Positions 58,247-64,000 of a stretch of DNA of 64,000 nucleotides are shown here, in pieces. Both the position numbers and the translations under genes were made by a program. How positions within the stretch are numbered: the first letter of the stretch is position 1; every line of letters starts with the position of its first letter. Origin of the DNA: Rubrivivax sp. GTDB lineage: Bacteria > Pseudomonadota > Gammaproteobacteria > Burkholderiales > Burkholderiaceae_C. The stretch covers positions 37,755 to 101,754 of the forward strand of contig SEFA01000009.1 in assembly GCA_004210455.1 (NCBI GenBank), in the 5' to 3' direction. The notes beneath the pieces are model-generated. The model was not told the DNA's origin and did no database searches. It saw only the letters and a program-made list of their open reading frames with translations.

Positions 58247-60076
58247 TCAGGACGCCAACGGCAGTTCCAGCGCGAAGCTGAAGCGGCTGCCTTCATCGGG
58301 CGAGGTCTCGACGGTGATCTCCCCGCCCATGAGCCGCACCAACTGCTGACTGATCGCGAGTCCGAGCCCGGTCCCGCCGGTGCGGCGCGACTGGTCGGCC
58401 ACCTGCTCGAACGGCTGGAAGAGCCGCTCCATCTGATCCGGCGCCATGCCGATCCCGGTGTCCGAGACGGTGAAGCGCAGCATCAGGCTGCTGGGTCCTT
58501 GCGCCACGACATCGACCGCGAGTCCGATGCGGCCGTGGTCGGTGAATTTCACCGCGTTGGACAGCAGGTTCAGCAGCACCTGCCGCAGCCGCTGCCCGTC
58601 GGCACGCACGCGAGAGGGCAGTTGCGGGTCCAGCTGGACAGCGAAGGCCAGGCCCTTCTCCGCCGCGCGCGGCCGCATCGACTCGCTGCAGATCTCCAGC
58701 AGCGCCCGCAGGTCGAGCGGGCTCAGTTGCAGCGTCAGCTTGCCGGCCTCGATGCTGGCCACGTCCAGCAGGTCGGTGATCAGCACCAGCAGGTGTTCGC
58801 CCGATTCGCGCATGAGGCGGATGCGATGCTTCTGCGCGTCGTTGAGCGAGCTGTCCATCTGCAGCAGCTGCGCGAAGCCCAGGATCGCGTTCAGCGGGGT
58901 CCGGAACTCGTGGCTCATCGTGGCCAGGAAGCGGCTCTTGGCCTGGTTGGCCGCTTCCGCCCGCTGCTTGGCCTGCGACAGCTCGACGGTGCGTTCGGTC
59001 ACCAGTTCCTCGAGATGGTCCCGATGCTGCGTCAGTTCCTGCTCCGCCAGCCGGCGCAAGGTGATGTCGCTGACCAGGCCCTCGATGCGCGGCGCGCCGT
59101 CGAGCACCAGATGCAGGCTGAGTTCGACCCAGAGGTCGCGGCCGTCGCGCGTCGTCACCAGCAGCGGCACCTGCTGCAGCAGCCGGTGGCGCTCCAGCGC
59201 GCGGGCCAGCCGGCGGTATTCGTCGCGTTCGATGCGCACCACGCGCCGCAGGGTCACGCCTTGCGCGTCCTCCGGGCGGCCCAGCCCAAGCATCTGCGCC
59301 AGCGCCTTGTTCACGCGCAGCAGCCGGCCGTGCCCATCGGCCTGGAAAATGCCTTCGGCGGCGTTCTCGAACAGGCTGCGGTAGCGCTGCTCGCTGCTGC
59401 GCAGCCCTTCGGCAAAATCGTGCAGCTTGCCGCTCATCGCGTTGAGCTGCTCGGTCAGGTCACCGATCTCGTCGGCATGCTCGGGCTCGATGTGGGCGCC
59501 GAGCTCGCCGCTCGCGACGCGCTGCGCCAGGCCGCGCAGCCGCGAGACCGGACGCTCGACCAGCCGCCGCACCAGCACATAGCTGGTCAGTCCGATCGCC
59601 AGCAGGACGGTCGCCAGCAGGCTGGCCACCAGCCGGCGCGTCTCGCCGAGCGTCTGGTCGATGTGGCTGCGGGTGTAGACCAGCGACGCTCGGCCCAGCG
59701 CGCCCGCCGGGCCCTGGGCGCCGGCACGGTGGCTCAATTCGAATTCCAGCGTGATCGGCCGCACCGCCGGCGTCTGGCGCGTGCGCTGCAAGGTTTCCAG
59801 GCCCGGGGCCGCCAGCGTGATCGACTGGACCTCCGGATCCGCCATCACGGCGTCCAGCAGTTCCGACAGCGCGGCGCTGTCGAGGTTCCACACGGGCTCT
59901 GCGAAGCCTCGCGCCACCAGCTGCGCCATGCGCTGCTGGCGCTCGACCAGCGCCTCGTTGAGTTCGTGCTCGTGACGATCGACCCAGTACAGGCCGATCA
60001 AGCCCACCAGCACCGTCGCGCTGAGGCTCAGCGCGGCGACCAGCCGCGTCTGGATGCTCAGCGTCGATCGTCCCAT
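58247..60076 (-). CDS. Membrane PAS sensor histidine kinase (no receiver domain)
   Basis: 609 residues. Two membrane segments (about 12-32 and 185-205) enclose a periplasmic sensor of about 150 residues. HAMP (VERPVSRLRGLAQRVASGEL), PAS (RYRSLFENAAEGIFQADGHG), a coiled coil and the kinase core follow. His389 is in ATMSHEFRTPLNAILGF; the ATPase has NLLSNAVKFTDHG, DTGIGM and GTGLGLAISQQL. No response regulator is adjacent, so it is an orphan kinase. ATG 60076 is chosen; the upstream frame is Arg-rich. Confidence 0.9.
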   Translation of the reverse strand: MGRSTLSIQTRLVAALSLSATVLVGLIGLYWVDRHEHELNEALVERQQRMAQLVARGFAEPVWNLDSAALSELLDAVMADPEVQSITLAAPGLETLQRTRQTPAVRPITLEFELSHRAGAQGPAGALGRASLVYTRSHIDQTLGETRRLVASLLATVLLAIGLTSYVLVRRLVERPVSRLRGLAQRVASGELGAHIEPEHADEIGDLTEQLNAMSGKLHDFAEGLRSSEQRYRSLFENAAEGIFQADGHGRLLRVNKALAQMLGLGRPEDAQGVTLRRVVRIERDEYRRLARALERHRLLQQVPLLVTTRDGRDLWVELSLHLVLDGAPRIEGLVSDITLRRLAEQELTQHRDHLEELVTERTVELSQAKQRAEAANQAKSRFLATMSHEFRTPLNAILGFAQLLQMDSSLNDAQKHRIRLMRESGEHLLVLITDLLDVASIEAGKLTLQLSPLDLRALLEICSESMRPRAAEKGLAFAVQLDPQLPSRVRADGQRLRQVLLNLLSNAVKFTDHGRIGLAVDVVAQGPSSLMLRFTVSDTGIGMAPDQMERLFQPFEQVADQSRRTGGTGLGLAISQQLVRLMGGEITVETSPDEGSRFSFALELPLAS

Positions 60077-60177
60077 GACCGCATGCCCTCTCCTGAATCG
60101 CAGAATTGTTTGCGGTCGAGTGTCGCGCAAATGCGCGGGGCGTCCGGAAAATGAGGCACGAACCGACCCCCTGGATT

Positions 60178-61059
60178 TCACGGGTTGCGATTTGGGGGCG
60201 CGCGAAAGGGCGGCGGCTTGTGGCGGACGTCGCCGGGTGTGGCCGGGGCCCCTCCCGCGAGTTCGTCGATAACGGCCTCGTAGGCCGACAATGCCTCGGC
60301 GTGCTGCGGGACCGTGCACGCTGTATGGACCCCGACCAGCCGGATGAATCCCTGAGACGAGCCGTTGACGCGCGCCTCGAGCGCAAGGGCGTTCAGATGC
60401 CTGGCCACGCGCCCCTCTTCCGCGGCGAGTGCCGCGAGCGGCGCCTCCGGCAAGGCGATCAGGTCGCGGTAGGCTTGCAGGATCAGCTCGATGTGGTCCA
60501 TGGCCCATTCGGCGCGCCGACGAGGTTGGGGCTCGGTCTCTCCGGCCAGGGTGACTTGCGCCGCACAGTCGTCCAGCCACTCCAGCATGGGCAGGCGCAT
60601 CACCAGCAGCTCGAACGCTGCCGGGCTGATGGATCGGGCCGCGAGCTCCAGGCCGCTCTTGACCAGACGGCTCCGGTTCCAGCGCTCAAAGAAGGTGGTG
60701 GGCGGCGGCGGCATCGCTGCCGCATCCGCCGCGGTGTCCGAGGGAGCCTCCACGATGCGCGCAAGGGCCTCGCAGGCGAGCCGCACCTGTTCCAGTGCGC
60801 CGGGCAGGCGCGCCGGATCATCGAGCCGCGAGAAGCGGTCGGTGGCCAGGTTGAAGTCGGTCACCGCGGTGTGCGGGACGGGCCAGTCCTCCGAGATCCG
60901 CCTGATCCAGGGCTGGGCAAGGTCCCTCAACCGGTGATGCTCCCGACGGCAGGTGTGCTCGTCAGGCGGGTCCTGCGTCTGGGCGGAGGCCGCCGCCCCC
61001 CACCACGACGAGCCGGAGAGGGAGGAGGGGGTGTCTGGCGTATTCATGCGCGATCCCAT
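60178..61059 (-). CDS. Hypothetical protein downstream of topB
   Basis: 293 residues from ATG 61059; ATG 61047 and a TTG at 61068 are alternatives. Mostly helical, with an N-terminal Ser/Pro-rich segment and a C-terminal Pro-rich tail (PPPFRAPPNRNP). Two Trp-containing helices (PMLEWLDDCAAQV, RRRAEWAMDHIELILQAY) are the most structured part. There is no signal peptide, membrane segment or recognised motif. Codon usage is normal for the genome, so it is likely real. It begins 38 bases after topB, so the two are probably co-transcribed. Confidence 0.6.
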   Translation of the reverse strand: MGSRMNTPDTPSSLSGSSWWGAAASAQTQDPPDEHTCRREHHRLRDLAQPWIRRISEDWPVPHTAVTDFNLATDRFSRLDDPARLPGALEQVRLACEALARIVEAPSDTAADAAAMPPPPTTFFERWNRSRLVKSGLELAARSISPAAFELLVMRLPMLEWLDDCAAQVTLAGETEPQPRRRAEWAMDHIELILQAYRDLIALPEAPLAALAAEEGRVARHLNALALEARVNGSSQGFIRLVGVHTACTVPQHAEALSAYEAVIDELAGGAPATPGDVRHKPPPFRAPPNRNP

Positions 61060-61097
61060 CTGAGTCAAGAAACCTGCTCAGTGGATCGCGCACGTGA

Positions 61098-63779
61098 TCA
61101 GCCCTTGGCGGCCACCTTTTTTGCCGCGACCTTCTTGGCCGCCGGTTTGGCGGCTGGTTTGGCGGCTGCGGTCTTGGCCGCCGGTTTGCCCGCCGTCTTC
61201 GCGCCCGGCTTGGCGGCGCGCGGCTCGAACTCGAACATCACCTTGCCTTCCTTCTTGTCGTAGGCAAGGAAAGCCTTGAACTTGCGGCGCGTCTTGTTGG
61301 AGACGAAGTTCTCCAGCAGGTCCGTCTTGCCGGTCGCCAGCAGCTTGGTCATCTGCTCGGCCTCGATCGGCTGCTGCAGGATGATCTTGCCGCTCTTGAA
61401 GTCGCAGGTGATCTTGTCGCCCACCGCATGCTCGCAGACGTAGTTGCTGCCGAAGTCGAACACACGGCCGTTGCACTTCGGGCAGTGGCCCAGCGGCGTG
61501 TAGGTGCTGAAGTCCACCGGCTCGCCGTTCTCCTCGGCCTTCTTGGCGTCTTCGCCGAAGTCGAATTCCAGCTTCCAGTTGTCGATCTCGGCGTCGAACA
61601 CCAGCGCCAGCTCGGCCGTGAAGGGCCAGCCCGCCTTGGAGCGGAAGCCCTCCAGCGGACCGACCTTCTTGTCGCGCAGGAAGGTTTCGACCTCGGCCAG
61701 CTCGAAGCTGCGGCCGCCCGGGATCTTGGGGATGGAGAAACCGCACTCGTCGCCGTTGCCGACCTTGCCGGTGCAGGTGAAGCGGCGATAGTTCTCCCTG
61801 ACCACGCCGCCGCACTTCGGACATGGCGTCTTCAACGTCGCGTAGTCGCCGGGGATGGTGTCGCGGTCGTATTCCTTGGCCTTGCGCACGACCTTCTCGG
61901 TCATCGCGGCGATCTCAGCCATGAAGTCCTCGCGCTTGAGGCGGCCCTTCTCCATCTCGGACAGCTGGAACTCCCAGTTGCCGGTCAGTTCGGGCTTGGA
62001 CAGCTCGTCGACGCCCAGTCCGCGCAGCAGCGTCATCAGCTGGAAGGCCTTGGCGGTCGGGATCATCTCCCGACCCTCGCGCAGCATGTACTTCTCGGCC
62101 AGCAGGCCTTCGATGATCGCCGCGCGCGTGGCCGGCGTGCCCAGGCCCTTCTCGGCCATGGCCTCGCGCAGCTCGTCGTCGTCGACCAGCTTGCCCGCGC
62201 CTTCCATCGCCGACAGCAGCGTCGCTTCCGTGTAGCGCGCCGGCGGCTTGGTCACCAGCGCCTTCACGTCGGTGCTTTCAGTGCGCACCACCTCGCCGGC
62301 CTTCACCGGGACCAGCATCGCGCCGCTGGTGCCCGGCTCGGCGTTCTCGTCGGTGGCTTCCTTGCCGTAGACGGCCTGCCAGCCCGGCTTGACCAGCACC
62401 TTGCCGTTGGTCTGGAAGGCGTAGGACTTCCCGGCCGTCTTCACGGTCGAGATGCGCGTCGTGACCTGGAATTCGGCTGGCGGGAAGAACACGGCCAGGA
62501 AGCGCTTGACGACCATGTCGTAGAGCTTGGCTTCGGCCTCGGTCAGGCTGCCGGGGGCCTGCAGCGTCGGGATGATCGCGAAGTGATCCGACACCTTGGT
62601 GTTGTCGAACACCTTCTTCGTCGGCTTGATGTAGCCCTTGTCCAGCGCCGTGCGCGCGTGCGGCGCGAGCGCCTTCAGCGGGCCGGGCATGTCCGAGTTC
62701 GCGATCATGCGCGCGGTGTCCTGGGCGACGATCAGGTAGTCCTCGGGCAGGTAGCGCGAGTCGGTCCGCGGATAGGTGAGGACCTTGTGCTTCTCATACA
62801 GCGCCTGCGCCAGGCCCAGCGTCGTCTTGGCCGAGAAGCCGAAGCGCGAGTTGGCTTCCCGTTGCAGCGTGGTCAGGTCGTACAGGCCGGGGCTGGCGGT
62901 CGTGCTCGGCTTCGATTCCTCCGTCACCGTGGCGGGCTGACCCAGCGCCGCGGCGGCGATGGCGTCGGCTTCGGCCTGCGTCCAGACGCGGTCGGCGCGC
63001 TGCTCGGGATCGTCGGCGTTCTTCTTGAACGCGGTGTCGAACCACTTGCCTTCGTACTGGCCGGCCTCGGCGTCGAAGTTGCCCCGGATTTCCCAGTAGT
63101 CGCGGTAGACGTGCTTGCGGATCTTCTCCTCGCGCTCGACGACGATGGACAGCGTCGGCGTCTGCACGCGGCCCACGGTGGTCAGGAAGAAACCGCCGTC
63201 GCGCGAGTTGAACGCGGTCATCGCCCGCGTGCCGTTGATGCCCACCAGCCAGTCGGCTTCCGAACGGCAACGCGCCGCGTCGGCCAGCGGCAGCATCTGC
63301 TGGTCGGTGCGCAACTGCTCGAAGCCGTCGCGGATCGCCTGCGGCGTCATCGACTGCAGCCACAGCCGGCTCACCGGCTTGGTCACCTGCGCCTTGGCGG
63401 TGCCGGCGTACTGGACGATCAGACGGAAGATCAGTTCCCCTTCGCGCCCCGCGTCACACGCGTTGATCAGCGAGGTCACGTCCTTGCGCTTGATCAGCTT
63501 GACCAGCGCGTTCAGGCGGCCCTTGCTCTTGTCGATCGGGTTCAGATCGAAGTGGGGCGGGATCACCGGCAGGTGGGCGAAGCTCCACTTGCCGCGCTTG
63601 ACGTCGAACTCCTCCGGCGCCTTGATCTCCACCAGATGGCCGACGGCCGAGCTGACGACGTACGCGTCGTTCTCGAAATACTCGTCATGCTTTTCAAATT
63701 TGCCTGACAGCGCGGTCAGCGCCTTGACGATGTCTTGCGCCACCGACGGCTTTTCCGCGATCACCAATGCCTTGCTCAT
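61098..63779 (-). CDS. topB: DNA topoisomerase III TopB with Lys/Ala-rich C-terminal tail
   Basis: 893 residues, a type IA topoisomerase relaxing DNA or decatenating it. The Toprim domain starts KALVIAEKPSVAQDIVKAL and has NACDAGREGELIFR. The catalytic tyrosine is about Tyr336, in VLTYPRTDSRYLP. Two zinc ribbons follow (CPKCGGVVRENY, CPKCNGRVFDFG). The last 40 residues are a repetitive AAKPAAK-type basic tail resembling histone H1/AlgP tails, long compared with E. coli TopB (653 aa). The tail may add non-specific DNA binding. Confidence 0.95.
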   Translation of the reverse strand: MSKALVIAEKPSVAQDIVKALTALSGKFEKHDEYFENDAYVVSSAVGHLVEIKAPEEFDVKRGKWSFAHLPVIPPHFDLNPIDKSKGRLNALVKLIKRKDVTSLINACDAGREGELIFRLIVQYAGTAKAQVTKPVSRLWLQSMTPQAIRDGFEQLRTDQQMLPLADAARCRSEADWLVGINGTRAMTAFNSRDGGFFLTTVGRVQTPTLSIVVEREEKIRKHVYRDYWEIRGNFDAEAGQYEGKWFDTAFKKNADDPEQRADRVWTQAEADAIAAAALGQPATVTEESKPSTTASPGLYDLTTLQREANSRFGFSAKTTLGLAQALYEKHKVLTYPRTDSRYLPEDYLIVAQDTARMIANSDMPGPLKALAPHARTALDKGYIKPTKKVFDNTKVSDHFAIIPTLQAPGSLTEAEAKLYDMVVKRFLAVFFPPAEFQVTTRISTVKTAGKSYAFQTNGKVLVKPGWQAVYGKEATDENAEPGTSGAMLVPVKAGEVVRTESTDVKALVTKPPARYTEATLLSAMEGAGKLVDDDELREAMAEKGLGTPATRAAIIEGLLAEKYMLREGREMIPTAKAFQLMTLLRGLGVDELSKPELTGNWEFQLSEMEKGRLKREDFMAEIAAMTEKVVRKAKEYDRDTIPGDYATLKTPCPKCGGVVRENYRRFTCTGKVGNGDECGFSIPKIPGGRSFELAEVETFLRDKKVGPLEGFRSKAGWPFTAELALVFDAEIDNWKLEFDFGEDAKKAEENGEPVDFSTYTPLGHCPKCNGRVFDFGSNYVCEHAVGDKITCDFKSGKIILQQPIEAEQMTKLLATGKTDLLENFVSNKTRRKFKAFLAYDKKEGKVMFEFEPRAAKPGAKTAGKPAAKTAAAKPAAKPAAKKVAAKKVAAKG

Positions 63780-63865
63780 GCGCTTGCTTCTTTCGTCTTC
63801 ATTCAGGCGTCCAGGATCTTCATGAACGTCTGCCTACAATCCGGCCTCGCGCGCGCCCACGCACC

Positions 63866-63892
63866 TACGTACGTGTGTACACGCGCGCGCAC
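63866..63892. repeat. 27-base alternating pyrimidine-purine tract
   Basis: From 63866 every base alternates pyrimidine-purine (TA, CG, TG, CA, CG steps) for 27 bases, next to an earlier GCGCGC stretch at 63850. Such tracts are the classic Z-DNA-prone sequence. It lies between topB and a possible plus-strand gene whose ATG is 63895, near a candidate -10 TACAAT at 63835-63840. Confidence 0.55.
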
Positions 63893-63894
63893 CC

Positions 63895-64000
63895 ATGAAT
63901 TCAATGTACCGGACTCGCTCCATGCCGCAACCGCGCCCCGCTCCGAGAGTTCCCGCCCCCCTCGATGCCGGCGTCGACCCCACCGCCGATCCGACCCCGC
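63895..64000 (+). CDS. Possible N-terminus of an unknown protein, cut by right edge
   Basis: The frame from ATG 63895 (or ATG 63904) is open to the end of the window, about 35 codons, and Pro/Arg-rich (MNSMYRTRSMPQPRPAPRVP). It is divergent from topB. Too short to assign, and the start is uncertain. Confidence 0.35.
   Translation, partial: MNSMYRTRSMPQPRPAPRVPAPLDAGVDPTADPTP

Overview
This is a chromosomal window from a high-GC Gram-negative bacterium. I place it in the Burkholderiales (Betaproteobacteria), probably near the Roseateles/Mitsuaria/Rubrivivax/Leptothrix lineages. This is an inference from gene content and order: divergent phosphotransferase/lptD-surA-rsmA, bamE next to fur, leuS-lptE-holA, rsmB-DUF4390-ntrY-ntrX, hpf-ptsN-hprK, and thiL-pgpA-pncC. 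The strong G/C bias at third codon positions produces many long antisense reading frames, which I left out. No rRNA, CRISPR array, prophage or intact insertion sequence was seen. One tRNA (Phe, GAA) is present.

Layout. 1-4.4 kb: an aspartoacylase-family peptidase cut by the left edge, an alpha/beta hydrolase, an M20 peptidase and a LysR regulator. 4.4-10.4 kb: the envelope/ribosome block amgK-like kinase | lptD-surA-rsmA, closed by a clear terminator. 10.4-11.4 kb: an orphan barstar-family gene with a hairpin and a possible microORF behind it. 11.4-16.7 kb: malic enzyme (maeB), divergent from a FixL/FixJ- or DctS/DctR-like two-component system. 16.6-18.7 kb: thiL-pgpA-pncC. 18.7-19.1 kb: a decayed parDE module. 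19.2-29.3 kb: a long minus-strand run, in transcription order bamE-dapB-exbB-exbD-leuS-lptE-holA-cupredoxin-GGDEF/EAL. 29.4-32.0 kb: fur, then hprK, ptsN and hpf on the other strand. 32.8-38.8 kb: corA, a periplasmic glutathione peroxidase, a di-iron ferritin-like protein, gloA-DUF3034-truncated haemoglobin, and a frameshifted orphan gene beside tRNA-Phe. 39-44 kb: rsmB-DUF4390-ntrY-response regulator. 44-49 kb: folE, lemA, queC, a MuiA-type protein and proA. 49.5-53 kb: a BlaI/M56 peptidase pair with its operator, and a LysE exporter. 53-64 kb: an M16 peptidase, GNAT, AEC transporter, hybrid-type sensor kinase, an unknown gene, topB, and the start of a plus-strand gene at the right edge.

Most genes are housekeeping. 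LptD, LptE, SurA and BamE all serve outer-membrane assembly. Fur, ExbBD, the truncated haemoglobin and the cupredoxin are metal or redox functions. Four sensory systems (DctS/R-like, NtrY/X-like, the PAS kinase and BlaI/M56) take up a large share of the window.

The most unusual items are: the M56 peptidase whose periplasmic part is a ladder of about 35-residue GDFDRR repeats instead of a penicillin-binding domain; the NtrX-like regulator lacking the AAA+ domain; the DctS/R-like pair facing malic enzyme across an inverted repeat; the ruined parE toxin behind an intact parD; the barstar without a visible ribonuclease; and the frameshifted orphan next to tRNA-Phe. All reading was by eye, without database searches.
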